From NCBI RefSeq assembly GCF_041379945.2, contig NZ_JBFTXJ020000001.1, positions 62,001 through 126,000 on the forward strand: 64,000 bases of DNA, read 5' to 3'. Under the pieces are notes generated by a model. That model made no database searches. It worked only from the letters and a program-made list of their open reading frames with translations, and was not told where the DNA came from. Origin of the DNA: Aneurinibacillus sp. REN35. Lineage in GTDB: Bacteria; Bacillota; Bacilli; Aneurinibacillales; Aneurinibacillaceae. Both the position numbers and the translations under genes were made by a program. This document shows, in pieces, positions 16,223-27,300 of this stretch (position 1 is the stretch's first letter; every line of letters starts with the position of its first letter).

Positions 16223-17125
16223 TTATTTCGGATTAAACGGTGATCGCTCTAACAGTTCCGATGTGAAGCTTAATGCGTTCCGAGTTTCTATCACTTTTTC
16301 AATCTCTACATCAAGCAGCCTTTCTGCTCCAGGGAATTTGTCTGAAGCCCCTTCATTCCACCGTATGTTAGCTCTTCCTGAAATCTGTAAGGTTTTACAA
16401 TTCTCGAAGTTGATGAAAATCAAACCTACATTGGGGTTAACCTCAATATTGCCCAGTGTATTAAACATGTTATTACCAAAGTAGTCAGGAAAGAGTAGAT
16501 GAGTATCATCAATAATCTTTACAAACCCAGGATTTCCACCGCGATGTGACGCATCCACTTCTCTTTGGTTGTTCGTGCTTGCGATAAAAAAGGTATCCGA
16601 GTCTTCAATCCATTTTGCCTGGCTTGGCAATAGGCTTGTATTTTGTAAGGTTGAAACAGCTAACGGTTCCTTCTTTTTACTGGTTTCGATTCTCCGGGTC
16701 GTTATATATTTTGGACAATTCCCATAAACTTGTTCAGTATGAATAATCAGTCTCTTCTTGTCGTAACTAGCTGTACCATTCACTCTAAGACGTCGTCTAT
16801 CCAAAAAGTCCATAAATAAAGTACCGATATGCCCGTTTTCATGAATATTTGCAACTAAAGGGTCTTCAGGATTATGGATACCAGAAATGACAATCGTTTT
16901 TTCTTCAACTACATCGATAAAACCGGGTTCTCCCTGGATGATCGATGCCCAGACTCTTCCGCTGCTATCAATAGAGCTTACAAAAACAAAGTTCTGTTTT
17001 TGTAAAAAACCTAAGGCAGCTTTAGGAATATGGTTCCTATACATTTTAGCAGTAAAATCATCAGGCATTCTGACGCCAGCAAGCTTATGTGCTCTTCTCT
17101 CGCCACTATGAAACCCCATCTCCAT
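16223..17125 (-). CDS. Pyridoxamine-phosphate-oxidase-like flavin-binding protein
   Basis: About 300 residues with two split-barrel PPOX-type halves: FVFVSSIDSSGRVWASIIQGEPGFIDVV with NIHENGHIGTLFMDFLDRRRLRVNGTA, then FFIASTNNQREVDASHRGGNPGFVKIIDD with NNMFNTLGNIEVNPNVGLIFINFENCKTLQISGRA. This double arrangement is typical of the large FMN-binding PPOX family members that act as flavin reductases or heme/F420-type oxidoreductases rather than as PdxH. ATG 17125 is chosen because GGGAGG lies 11 bases before it; a GTG at 17137 abuts the site. It is next to an HPP membrane protein and probably in its operon. Confidence 0.75.
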   Translation of the reverse strand: MEMGFHSGERRAHKLAGVRMPDDFTAKMYRNHIPKAALGFLQKQNFVFVSSIDSSGRVWASIIQGEPGFIDVVEEKTIVISGIHNPEDPLVANIHENGHIGTLFMDFLDRRRLRVNGTASYDKKRLIIHTEQVYGNCPKYITTRRIETSKKKEPLAVSTLQNTSLLPSQAKWIEDSDTFFIASTNNQREVDASHRGGNPGFVKIIDDTHLLFPDYFGNNMFNTLGNIEVNPNVGLIFINFENCKTLQISGRANIRWNEGASDKFPGAERLLDVEIEKVIETRNALSFTSELLERSPFNPK

Positions 17126-17158
17126 GCATTCTCTCACCTCCCTTCAGGAAATCGGCTT

Positions 17159-17713
17159 TTAATACCAAAACTTAGGATAGCTTCTGTTGTTATGCAGATT
17201 ATTAATAAGCAAAGCAATAAATACGATGGCTATAGCACCAAATAAAGAAGGGAAAAGAAGAAAGCTCCACTTGCTTTTTGCGAACATGACAACTAACGGA
17301 TCGGCACCTGCAGGGGGATGGACGGTCTTTGTTAACACCATCATAGCTATCGCTATCCCAACAGCTAAAGAGATCGACCATATGGAAGTTCCTATAGAGT
17401 GTAGAATTGCTAATCCAACCAGTGTAGAAATGAAATGACCTCCGACAATGTTTCTTGGTTGAGAAAAAGGAGCATCCCAGGCGCTGTAGGCCAAGACACA
17501 GCTTGCCCCGAATGGAGCCATTACCCAAGAATCACCGGAAATTTGCGTTATTAACATAAGGGCTAAAATAGTAAGAAATCCACCGAAAAATCCCATTATT
17601 GCATTCTCAGGCAATGCTTTTTGTGTTGTTCTTTCTGCTGTTTTCATTTTTGCGAAATATCGATGGAGAAAAGATTTTTCTGGTTTCCTCCTTTTTACGA
17701 CCGTTGCTTTCAA
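17159..17713 (-). CDS. HPP-family integral membrane protein
   Basis: A 184-residue protein with four membrane helices. It carries the defining WVMAPFGASCVLAYSAWDAPFSQPRNIVGGHFISTLVG and KTVHPPAGADPLVV (HPP) motifs. Chloroplast relatives move nitrite; the bacterial role is not established. It starts at TTG 17713, with a G6 ribosome site (AGGGGGG) 10 bases before. It heads the minus-strand run and is divergent from the GntR regulator, whose product is the likely controller. Confidence 0.85.
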   Translation of the reverse strand: MKATVVKRRKPEKSFLHRYFAKMKTAERTTQKALPENAIMGFFGGFLTILALMLITQISGDSWVMAPFGASCVLAYSAWDAPFSQPRNIVGGHFISTLVGLAILHSIGTSIWSISLAVGIAIAMMVLTKTVHPPAGADPLVVMFAKSKWSFLLFPSLFGAIAIVFIALLINNLHNNRSYPKFWY

Positions 17714-17742
17714 ACCACTCTGCCCCCCTTATAAACATAGTT

Positions 17743-17832
17743 ACATATTAATATATGTTAATTTATAGCATTGGGATGAGCCTTGTGTCAATAAAAATAT
17801 CAATGTCTTTCTTATTGAGATGTAAATATACA
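17743..17832. promoter_or_regulatory. Operator candidates in the HPP/GntR divergent gap
   Basis: ACATATTAATATATGT (17743-17758) is an AT-rich dyad (ACATAT/ATATGT) and TGTAAATATACA (17821-17832) a second smaller one. GntR proteins bind such symmetric sites, and the gap is shared by both promoters. Binding is inferred. Confidence 0.35.
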
Positions 17833-17864
17833 TAGTTTATTATTAATATAAGGTGGTGTAGAAA

Positions 17865-18836
17865 ATGAGCATGTATAAAACCTTAAGTTTGGTTATCAAT
17901 GCAAAGCTTCCGATTCCAATAAACATACAGCTTAAAGAGCAAATCAAGTTTTTGATAAAAATGGAGTTTTTATTGCCGGGAGATTATCTCCCAACTGTAA
18001 ATCAGCTTGCAGATCAACTTGCTATTAATCGAAATACAATCAATTGGGTCTATACACAACTCAAAGAAGAAGATTTGCTGTTGATGCAAAAAGGACGGAG
18101 AACGCAAATAAAGGACTCCCCTCATGTGAAATCCTTAGTAGCGAAAAAAGAATTAGATGAAATTGTGAAAACATCAATCGAAAGAGCGATTGAAAAAGGA
18201 TATACATTTGATGAGTTTATCGCTTCTACATTTATGCATCATCACTTTTTTATCGAGGATAGGGGTACGGGACAATTCTTATTTATAGAATGCAGAGAGC
18301 ATGACCGCAACTTTTATTTAGAAGAAATCAAAAAGCATACGGGAGCTAAGATCACAGAATTGTTTATTGAGGATATGAAGGGTAACATTGAGGACAAAAT
18401 TACGAATATGGACGAGATACACGGAGTCATCACAACGCTAAATCATTCAGAGGAAGTAAAGGATTACTTTAAGAAGCACAAAAAGCCTGTTTATACAATC
18501 GGTGCGACTCTTTCTGTAATAGATCTGATGAACATTGCGAAGTTAAAAGAAGGAACAAAGGTTGCCTTTGTCTGTCTTGGAGACAGCGGTGGACAGTGGA
18601 TGGCAAAAAGAGTTGAGGAAGCAGGCATCAATCACATCGTGAGTGTTGTCGGTGGGATAAATAAAAGAGAAAAACTTGAGGAGATTATCTCTTCTGTTGA
18701 TTATATATATGCCTCTGAAGCAGCTTATGAGGAGCTAAACAGTCGAGCCCCTGAGAAAACATGTTTACTTCCACTGAAACTTGAAAGAACCAGTGAAGAA
18801 ATACTAGATAATTTGAGCCTTGCAAAGAAATCTTGA
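17865..18836 (+). CDS. GntR-family regulator with an unrecognised effector domain
   Basis: Residues 1-80 form a GntR winged helix: INIQLKEQIKFLIKMEFLLPGDYLPTVNQLADQLAINRNTINWVYTQLKEEDLLLMQKGRRTQI. The remaining 240 residues are not the aminotransferase domain of MocR proteins nor FCD/UTRA; they look like an alpha/beta binding domain (GQFLFIECREHDRNFYLEEI, VAFVCLGDSGGQWMAKRV, IVSVVGGINKREKLEEIIS). It diverges from the HPP/flavoprotein/DsrE run and probably regulates it. AAGGTGG precedes the ATG. The ligand is unknown. Confidence 0.85.
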   Translation: MSMYKTLSLVINAKLPIPINIQLKEQIKFLIKMEFLLPGDYLPTVNQLADQLAINRNTINWVYTQLKEEDLLLMQKGRRTQIKDSPHVKSLVAKKELDEIVKTSIERAIEKGYTFDEFIASTFMHHHFFIEDRGTGQFLFIECREHDRNFYLEEIKKHTGAKITELFIEDMKGNIEDKITNMDEIHGVITTLNHSEEVKDYFKKHKKPVYTIGATLSVIDLMNIAKLKEGTKVAFVCLGDSGGQWMAKRVEEAGINHIVSVVGGINKREKLEEIISSVDYIYASEAAYEELNSRAPEKTCLLPLKLERTSEEILDNLSLAKKS

Positions 18837-18856
18837 TAAAATAAGGAAGAAGATCA

Positions 18857-18931
18857 CCTGCTGAGTATTGAACTGTAACCCGAATATATCATTCGAATTA
18901 CAGTTCATTTTATACCTAGCAGGCTTTTTTT
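18857..18931 (+). terminator. Long two-part terminator hairpin
   Basis: Outer arms CCTGCTGAGTA/TACCTAGCAGG enclose inner arms GAACTGTAA/TTACAGTTC and CGAAT/ATTCG, followed by CTTTTTTTATC. Insulates the HNH operon from the GntR gene. Confidence 0.8.
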
Positions 18932-19124
18932 ATCTTTTGAAAAATTTGTCATTCATAGGTCTAAATATTCATATGTTTAACAGAAAACATGACTTATATT
19001 GTGACCTACTACATCTATATTTGAATCTATAATAAATATAGTAGGTAAAAAATTCTAAATAAAACAAATTAATATCAGAATGCTTTTTTCTAAAAATGAA
19101 AGTAAAGGGCAGGGGGGAAGAGTC
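18932..19124 (+). promoter_or_regulatory. Leader of the HNH-giant-Kelch operon with dyad
   Basis: A 193-base AT-rich region holds ACCTACTA (19004-19011) and its exact complement TAGTAGGT (19039-19046), with TATAAT (19028-19033) between the arms. No good -35 is placed 17 bases before it, so the promoter may need an activator or the dyad may be a repressor site. It is the only evident promoter region for the 10-kb operon. Confidence 0.4.
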
Positions 19125-20273
19125 GTGCGACCATTATTCATTCCAGATAATCCGATTAATTATAATGAAAAAGTACAACTAGAAACCCTTGTTTATCAAG
19201 GATATGACCTAGATAAACTGAAGCGGTGGAAATCCGTCGACAAAAAGAAAATGTTGGATACTTTAAACAATCTAATTAATCAGTGGATTGAGGAAGGGGG
19301 AAAAGTTAGTAAACAAGGAACCGTTCTGTTTAAAAATAAAAGTGATCAAGCAAACTATGAGCAAATTTTTGGGATGCTAGAGAATGGAAATCATACCTGG
19401 GGAGAGGCACGAAAGGATTTGATTAATACAATTGGTCAGTATTGTTCATACTGTGACTCACCTATCTATTCCAATTTGCATATTGAACACCAATTACCTA
19501 AAAGCTTTTTTGCAAATAAAGTTTTTTCCTGGGGAAATTTCTTGTTGTCTTGTCCTACCTGTAACTCCGCCAAAGGGAATAATCCTAATCAGGCTACGGT
19601 AGATAAGCCAAAAATCTTACGTACTGAAGAAGCGATTAAACATATTATGAATGAAGAAGACCTGCACTTCTATTGGCCCAAAATAAGTAATAATAGTGAT
19701 AGAACTGGCAGCATTTATCCATTCGTTTATGCATTAAAAAAAATAGGCACCTATCGCAAAAAACCACGATTTGAGGAGCAACTAACGGAGCAAGAAATAA
19801 ACGAGTTATTTTCTAAGTTTAAAAGTGGAGAGTTGTACATTGATAACGGCAGATACTATTATCTAAAACCGGATGATCGTACTAAGTACTTCTTTGGCAT
19901 TGAAACGATCCCCAACCCAGCTTGTTCAGAAAGTATACGACAGGCTGCTGCCAAAACAATTGAAATGGCTTCGCTTAACAAGTTTGTAAAAGTAAAAGAT
20001 TCCAGTAAGTCGGTAGATCGCCGCATGGAAATGAGAACCAGAGCTTTTTTTGTAGCTAGGTGGATCAGAGAGCAGTTGATTGATGCTATGCTGCATGATG
20101 ATAGCGACATCCTTTATCCTAAGATTATGAAATTCTCAAAACGGACGATTGCTGCTACTGGTTTTTGGGGAATCTGGTTTCAAGAACTGGGGGGGTGGAC
20201 AGGCGAAGAAAAGCAACAATTGCTTCAGAGTTGTCTGCCGGGTACAAATCCAAAATATTGGTTGGATAACTAA
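19125..20273 (+). CDS. HNH endonuclease 1 (382 aa)
   Basis: GTG 19125 is chosen because GGGGGGAAG lies just before it and the product then begins MRPLF, parallel to MRPVI of the next gene; the frame itself extends back to 19080. The HNH core lies at about residues 105-155: YCSYCDSPIYSN with CxxC, IEHQLPKS with the central His, WGNFLLSCPTCNSAKGN with the second CxxC. The MRP start, the CSYC...IEH...WxNLL.C..CNSAKG layout and total length resemble the PtuB/TIGR02646 nuclease group used in Septu and retron defence. A C-terminal block (VDRRMEMRTRAFFVARW ... ATGFWGIWF) recurs in the second gene. It opens a four-gene operon. Nuclease activity is inferred from the motif. Confidence 0.82.
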   Translation: MRPLFIPDNPINYNEKVQLETLVYQGYDLDKLKRWKSVDKKKMLDTLNNLINQWIEEGGKVSKQGTVLFKNKSDQANYEQIFGMLENGNHTWGEARKDLINTIGQYCSYCDSPIYSNLHIEHQLPKSFFANKVFSWGNFLLSCPTCNSAKGNNPNQATVDKPKILRTEEAIKHIMNEEDLHFYWPKISNNSDRTGSIYPFVYALKKIGTYRKKPRFEEQLTEQEINELFSKFKSGELYIDNGRYYYLKPDDRTKYFFGIETIPNPACSESIRQAAAKTIEMASLNKFVKVKDSSKSVDRRMEMRTRAFFVARWIREQLIDAMLHDDSDILYPKIMKFSKRTIAATGFWGIWFQELGGWTGEEKQQLLQSCLPGTNPKYWLDN

Positions 20274-20296
20274 ACCCATATTATAAGGAGGATAAT

Positions 20297-21316
20297 ATGA
20301 GACCCGTCATTAAAAGACACATTCCTAAATATAACGACAACGATGAATATGATGTATTGAGAACCTACCTATTTAAACAGATCGGTTCTTATTGTTCGTA
20401 TTGCGAAACTCCCATCTCGATGGACAGTGCAGTAGAGCACAAAGTTCCTAAATCGAATAAAAGAGGTTTTCAGCAATATCAGACTCGGTGGAGTAATTTG
20501 TTGGTTGCCTGCCAGTCTTGTAACTCAGCGAAAGGCACTACCCCTGATAAGAATGAAGTAAAAGGTGTAAAAGGGGATGAAAACTTATTCTTGGCTACCA
20601 TGAAGCTATGGGTATGGCCAGACAGAACTTTTTCAAGTGATTCTATAGATATTGCAACGAATGATAATACATACCAGTTATTTCAATTGGTTTACGAAGA
20701 AAAATCACAAAAAGAGTTGATTGAAGCAGGAATGGTGAAACCGATCAATACAAAGACGTGGCCAAGCTGGACAACAGACAAACATAAGATGGTATGGATT
20801 CTACCAAATGAAGCCTACTTATCGAGTTTCGAAGATAGTGAGGCAAGTCAATTGCGGAAACGGGCACTAAATACGTTAAAGGGGCTTCAACTGAATTATT
20901 ATAACGACAGTGACATGAAATTCAGCGATAGAAGGGTTATCAATCGCACTAAAGCATATCTTCTGGCACAAGAGAGTATAGATGATTTCGTTGAGATATT
21001 AAGCAAAACATTTAAAAAACGGGACATAGAAGGTTATATAAAGCTATATATGAACGATACGTTGTTGATGATGCTTCAATCCATGAGATTGATGATAAAG
21101 ACAACAGGTTTCTGGAGCGTATGGTTTACTGTATTTCGTAAGGTTTTAGAAAATCCGACCAATTCCTATCTACGATGGCTAAGGAGAGACGATCGACTTT
21201 TTCTATTGCGGTCATTACTTATTGCATATATAGAGGGCGAGAGAAGAGGAAATGTCGATTCGCTAATTTTTCCAGGATTGGACGAGGAAAGACTTGCGCT
21301 GAACTCATTTCAATAG
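20297..21316 (+). CDS. HNH endonuclease 2, diverged paralog (339 aa)
   Basis: Starts MRPVIKRHIPKYN behind AAGGAGGATAAT, 23 bases after gene 1. The HNH core is complete: YCSYCETPISMDSAVEHKVPKS and WSNLLVACQSCNSAKGT. The C-terminal part repeats the gene 1 pattern (SDRRVINRTKAYLLAQ ... TTGFWSVWF), so the two arose by duplication but have diverged strongly, with gene 1 carrying a longer N-terminal lead. Two different nucleases kept side by side suggests a heteromer or two targets. There is no DNA-binding or ATPase domain in either, so specificity must come from a partner, possibly the giant protein encoded next. Confidence 0.82.
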   Translation: MRPVIKRHIPKYNDNDEYDVLRTYLFKQIGSYCSYCETPISMDSAVEHKVPKSNKRGFQQYQTRWSNLLVACQSCNSAKGTTPDKNEVKGVKGDENLFLATMKLWVWPDRTFSSDSIDIATNDNTYQLFQLVYEEKSQKELIEAGMVKPINTKTWPSWTTDKHKMVWILPNEAYLSSFEDSEASQLRKRALNTLKGLQLNYYNDSDMKFSDRRVINRTKAYLLAQESIDDFVEILSKTFKKRDIEGYIKLYMNDTLLMMLQSMRLMIKTTGFWSVWFTVFRKVLENPTNSYLRWLRRDDRLFLLRSLLIAYIEGERRGNVDSLIFPGLDEERLALNSFQ

Positions 21317-21329
21317 GAGAGGGAGAAAA

Positions 21330-24300
21330 ATGGAAGAGAACGGAAAAGAAGTGTTTGTAGAAAATGTATACTCTCGCTACGAAAATGGACAAGTAATCAT
21401 TTCGTGGAACCCCTATTCTTACCCAATAGGATATGTGGTGCAGATAGAATTCGTTGATACGCAGGGAAAACCGTTAGCGAACCAGCCGCAGCTTCGATAC
21501 AGTGAGGGAGAAGCTGTGGTACTAGGAGAGATTAATAAAGGGGATGAATTCCTGATACATGCACGGGCTGTTTCTCCCTGGTCGCAAACAGAACATGTTG
21601 TTATTCATGAGATTGGACCTGTTGGCCCTATTCAAGTAGATTGGTACAATGGTTCATTACATGCGAACTGGATTCCGCTAGAAGATGGGATATACCAGTA
21701 TGAAACCGTTGTGTTGGATAAGAATGAACAATTGCTTCATCCACAGCCTGTGCAGCTTTCAGAAGGTGAAGCAGGTATTAAGATCAACGGGGAACCCCTG
21801 ATTGATGGGGAAACATATTATATAAGCGTTCGGGCCAAAAAAGAAGGCTCTTGTGGAGAATGGAGTCGTTCCGACGCTTTCATATTGGACAAACGATTGC
21901 CAGACAGTCCGATTCTTCGTGATTTGCTCGCACGAGTCAAAGTAGCAATTTTTGAGGGACAGGGAAGTTTTGCTCTTAATCACGAAGTCCTCGCATCTGA
22001 TAAGCTCATCCAGTTGCTCGAATCTCTTATTGGAGTGAGCGAACATGGATTATCTCTTGCTCAAGTGGAAGTCTCCTATGGACCGGATCGAGTAGAACTT
22101 ACAGCCAATGCTACGTATCCATTTGCGAACAATAAAGAAACGACTCTATTATTTACAGATTCATATAGTACTCTCGAGATGCATGTAGTATCTACAAGCA
22201 TAGGGAATAAAACTGTGCGAGAACTTCAAGCGAATAAACTGCTCCCTAAAAGTGTGTATGACAGTTCGCACTGGTTCGAAGCCCTTGCACCCATCCCGGA
22301 CTTGAAGTTAGAGCTAGATTCACAAAAGGAACAAGTAATACTTACTGGAGCAGAAGTATCTTGGCCCGTAGCAGTAGGGTTGAGTGGAATCGGATTTTCT
22401 TCTATGCTGCCTTTTTTCGAAATCAAACAAGATGAAAAAACAGGGAAGAAAACATATAAGTCGCAAGTGAAGTCAAAGTTATGTCTCGGAAAGGAAGTGG
22501 AAATTCCTATTTTCCTACAATTACCTAGTGGATTAAATGGATGGATTGTAGGCTTGGATGCACCATCCGAGGGAATTTTCCTTGGAGATCTTAAGCTATT
22601 TGAGCCTTTGATGGGCGGTGCACATTCTAATCTTCCAGAGGCGGTGATTGGACTTGGGAATTTTAGAATAAATACACTGAATTTTTCGTTTTCTCCCGAA
22701 CAACCTCATGTATGGAAGGTAGAAGTTTCCTTCGGTATCGGGCGGGAGGGAGAAGGGTGGAAAGCAGTTCCAGGTCTGATTGAAGTAAATGAACTGAATG
22801 CCACTTTGGGAATCACCATCTATCAAACAATAGACGGTCTTTCTACCGCTTCGTATGGATCATTACAGGGTGTGTTTACACTGGCAGATGAGTTAACTGT
22901 AATGGCAGCTATAGATATTCCAGTAGCGGATGGAAAGTGGCGTCTGTGCGCTAGTGCTATGGCAGAAACGTTTAATATAGAGAAATTAGCTAAGTATGTA
23001 GGAGGGAATGCTTCACCTCTTCAACATACGCTCAGCTCCTTTGGAACCATTGAGAGTATAGGCATCCGAAATGTGGAGTTTCTTTTTTCTTCCGGAAGAG
23101 AAGGAGCAACGATTCACTCGTTTTCAATAGAGTTGGCCGCGCAAAACTGGACGATACCCTCTCAGTCCTGGTTTACAGTAAAGGAGCTTGCGCTTGTATT
23201 GGACGTTACATCACCACTGAACCAGGAGAAACGCATTATAACAAGCACAATTTCAGGCTGGATGACCCTTCGCTCCGTTCAGTTTGCTGTAGAAGCTGCT
23301 TATGATGCTACAGATATATGGACACTTCGATTGACCTCATATACGACAATGATACCGGGATGGGAAACACTTAGTGATATATTGCCTACTAAGGATATCA
23401 TTGCGTTCTTACCAGGTGAAATGCCAACAAGTACGGCGTACAGTATCGGCGGATTAGAACTCGATGTCTGGACAAATCGTTTTACAGTCAAGCGAGTGCG
23501 CTTTCTTCTCGGCAGCAATAAGGAATGGAGAATGATAGAGAATCTGTTAACGTTATGGGAAATCGATATCGACTTGACAGCAGAGAGGCAAGAGGCGGAA
23601 GAGTCATTGGAGTTTAGTGGGCATTTAGGTGGGGAGGTAGAACTGGCAGGAGCATTGATTGCAATGAGAGCTGTAAAAGAGATAGCTGGGGAGCCTTGGT
23701 GTTTTATAGGGCAGTTAAAGGATACCTTTACTATAGATTTTGCTGCTGTGCTAGAACAGTTGAATACAGGATTAAAGCTACCGTCCGGTTATGGTTTTCC
23801 CACAGCTATCGAGCTGATAATGGCTGAGCTTTCGGTAATACCTGCTACACGTAAGATCGATTTTGCAGCACAAGCAGAACTTGACTGGAGCTTGTCATTT
23901 GCTAATACTACGTTCGCTTTGACTAAGCTCGGCGGAGAAGTTCACATGGAGAAGGGAACGGAGACGACAGGGCTTATTTCTGCTGAATTTTTGTTTGGAC
24001 CACTTAGTGGCTGGGCAAGTGTTCAAATGGGAGAAGCGGAGAACGATTTCATTATCGATGTAGCGCTGACAACCGCTCAGGCACAAGCCAGACAAGTAGT
24101 AGATAAGGCAATAGGGGAAAATGTTTTTGACTCAGTGATGGTTCCAGATACATTTGTTAAGCCTACTTCTTTCGCCGAGATGGCTCTTACGATTGATGTC
24201 AAACAGAGCTTATTCCTGCTACGTGGAAAGTATACTTCCCAACAAGTAGATAAATCTCGTTATGCTGAATTGTCACTATTAATTGGGAAAAAACAACCAA

Positions 24301-27300
24301 AGGATGACACGCAAGCGATAGAGATGGGCGTGCAGGACAAAGAAAAAGTGAAAGTCGAAACGAAAGAGCAGGAATGGGGATATCTTTTAGCGGCAGCACT
24401 GGATCAATGGACGTTGGCAGATATTTCTCCTGTGTTGGCCACAGTGGATGAATGGATTGGACTGAAGCGTGCAGGAGCGGCAGTCGTCCTCTCTTCATTG
24501 GATGAGACGACGGGCGCGTTTTTGCAAGAGAGATTTCCTATTATCGGTAAGGATATGTCTATCCGACCAGGAGTAAATTTTTACGCTGTGCTTGATTTTG
24601 ATGGTGGCGCTTTATTGAAAAATGTAAAGTCGATTTTAGAAATAAAAGGACCCTATATACTATACGGTAGCATTCCAGCAGAGAAAGACGCATCCATCAC
24701 TTTACAAGCAGAACTTTATTCGTTAACACTACTTTCATCTCTAACATTCCGTAATAGTAAACTCCAGTATACAGCGGTAAGAGAAAACCAAGATCAAGAT
24801 GAGCAAGCGGCCAACTCTGAATTAACATTGCACGGCGAGATCATTGCCAAGTTGGATAAGGAGTATGCATTTATCGGTGATATGAAGGTGAACAGCCATC
24901 AAGCGGAATTCTCTACAGTTACTTCCAACACGGTAAAAAATCCATTAGGAATACCTGCATTTAGCTTAGAGCAACTAGGTCTACTGGTTACGTGTGCCTT
25001 TGCTGATGGACATGTATCGAATGTAACTACAGAATTTTTCGGAGAAGTTGCCTTTAGCGATGCGATTTGTTTACGAGGAGCAGCCGTTTTACTTAATGGC
25101 AGTGCGAAAATGGTGATGATCCAGCTGATAACACCAGAGGGAGAACAGACAGCCATCAGTATAAGCTCTTTATTCTATAAAGTAACGGGGCTGGAGTGGC
25201 CGGATGTATTGGACGTGCAATTGTACAATGGAATGTTGTGGTATGTTCCGGGAACAGAACCGGTGACGTACAAAGATAACGTGTATCATCAAGGTTTTCA
25301 TGCCTCAGTACGTACCAAAATCTTTTTCTTACCTGAAGTGATTCTAGAGGTTGCTCTCTATGATAAAGATACGAAAAACCAAAACAGGGGATTAGTAGCC
25401 TCTGCAAGTTTATCCAATCCGATTGATTGGGGCTTTATCAAGTTTAGCGGTACAAAAGAACATGGCAGCAAACAAGCAGGTCCTTATGTATCTATAGATA
25501 CAGTCAATCAGGCATTGCCATTTGCGATTGGAGCAGGAATAGAACTTTTCTCGACAGAGATTGGTGATGTGGATGTCCGCGTTGGAAAAGAGCAGATGAG
25601 CGGCAGTCTTACTTTGCCAGATCATATCGGTCCTTTTTCAAGAACACGCTTCTCTTTTACATGGGACAAAAATGGTTTTCACGTCAAAGATTGGCCGCTA
25701 GATAATATCAAACTGCCGAAATTCGATCTGGAAAATTTACAGGGGAGCGGTACATGCTCGCAGGTCATCGTTAAGCAGCTTCCATTAGATACGAAATTTA
25801 AGTTGAAAGTGGATTTTTCCATCATACCGCCTACAGAACATGAAACGGCAAAGCTCGAAATAAAGTTAAACGGAAGTTTTGGCTTGGTCATAAAGAGTGC
25901 GGCATATCAACGTGAGCCATTGCTAGAAGCCAACATCGTGAATGCTGTATGGGCTATACCGCTTCCAGGTTCAGGAACATATAGTTGGGATGACCTGTTA
26001 CAATCTTTTGTAGACTGTATACAATATTCAGCGCAAAGTGTCTTTGATAATCTAATCAAAGATCCTGTCAATCTGGCAAAATTGGCTGGTGTTGCAGGGA
26101 TCAAGTGGGGAATAGCTGAAGCGATTGACTATCTAGTCTGCCGCGGTATGTCTAGAAGTGCTGCGGAGGCAGCGGTCGGGGGTTCTGCTTCGGCAGCAGT
26201 AGGCTCAGTTTCAGGTGGTGCGTGTGGTGCTGGAGCCATCGCTGTCGGAGGAGTCGTAGCCACGATTATCGGAGGCGTTGTGGTTATCAGTACAGGAGGT
26301 GGAGGAGAGGACAAACCTCCTGCACCAAAAATACCTGGTACGCCATCACTTCGCTATGATACGGATTGGCTTATCGTCACATGGGAAGAAACAGATCGTG
26401 AACATACGACAGAGTATGGTGTGGCCTTGACTGTCGGAGGAAGTATAGTGCCTCTATCAGCTACATCCAGTAATCAGATGAGGATTCATAAAGATAGAGT
26501 AATACTCGGAGCCGAAGCGGTTGTACAGGTTATTGCCTCCGGCCCGGGTGGCATAAGCGACCACAGCAAAGCAGCTAGCATTTTCTTAGTGACAGCACCA
26601 AAAGTACCTTCTCTTTCTTTTGAAGAAGATATATTACTCGCGCGGTGGGAGATTGTTTCCGGTGCTGCTAGCTATGAATTATTTATAACAGATATGGAAG
26701 GAAAAACTATTGTACCTACTTTATGCGATATACAGGGAACAGAAGCCAGAATAAAAGCAGAGGAGTTCTGTACAGGCGGTTTGTTCCGTCTGCAAGTGAG
26801 AGCTTTGGCACCAAACGTTATAGGGCCGTGGGGAGTGGCAGCCGAGATTACGATTACTATTCTCGCGCCGCCACAGGGACTTACTCTTAAGATGAAAGGG
26901 GAAGAGCTGATTGCAAATTGGCTGCCTGTTGAGGGAGCTGTTAGCTATGCCGGACAGATCAGAGATCTCGCAGGGCAATTATTCGACCCAATGCCGCAGA
27001 TCGCAGTTCATGAAACAAGCGCGGTCATTACTGGTGAAGTTATTGTAAACGGTCAAGAAATGAGTGTCTCTTTTAAAGCCATAAAAGAAAATGCAATTGG
27101 ATCATTCTGTGAGCCTGTCGTATTTACTATTCACCCATTGGCAGCGCCACAAGCACTTTATCTGTCTTATACAGGAGTAACGCGTACAGTCAAAATGTCA
27201 TGGTTGGCTGTAGCCACAGCGGAACAATATATCATCGAAGTGCGTGACCAAGCAAACCAACCGCTTAACCCGCAACCAAATATACAGATTAATGGTACAA

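Noticed and set aside
19125-21316. Standard Septu system
   Set aside because: The HNH proteins recall PtuB, but no PtuA-type ATPase gene is present next to them; the neighbours are a giant protein and a Kelch protein.
26129-26314. Pro-rich minus-strand frame opposite the Gly-rich part of the giant gene
   Set aside because: Complement of Gly-rich codons reads as Pro/Ala; no start signal and no similarity to real Pro-rich proteins.
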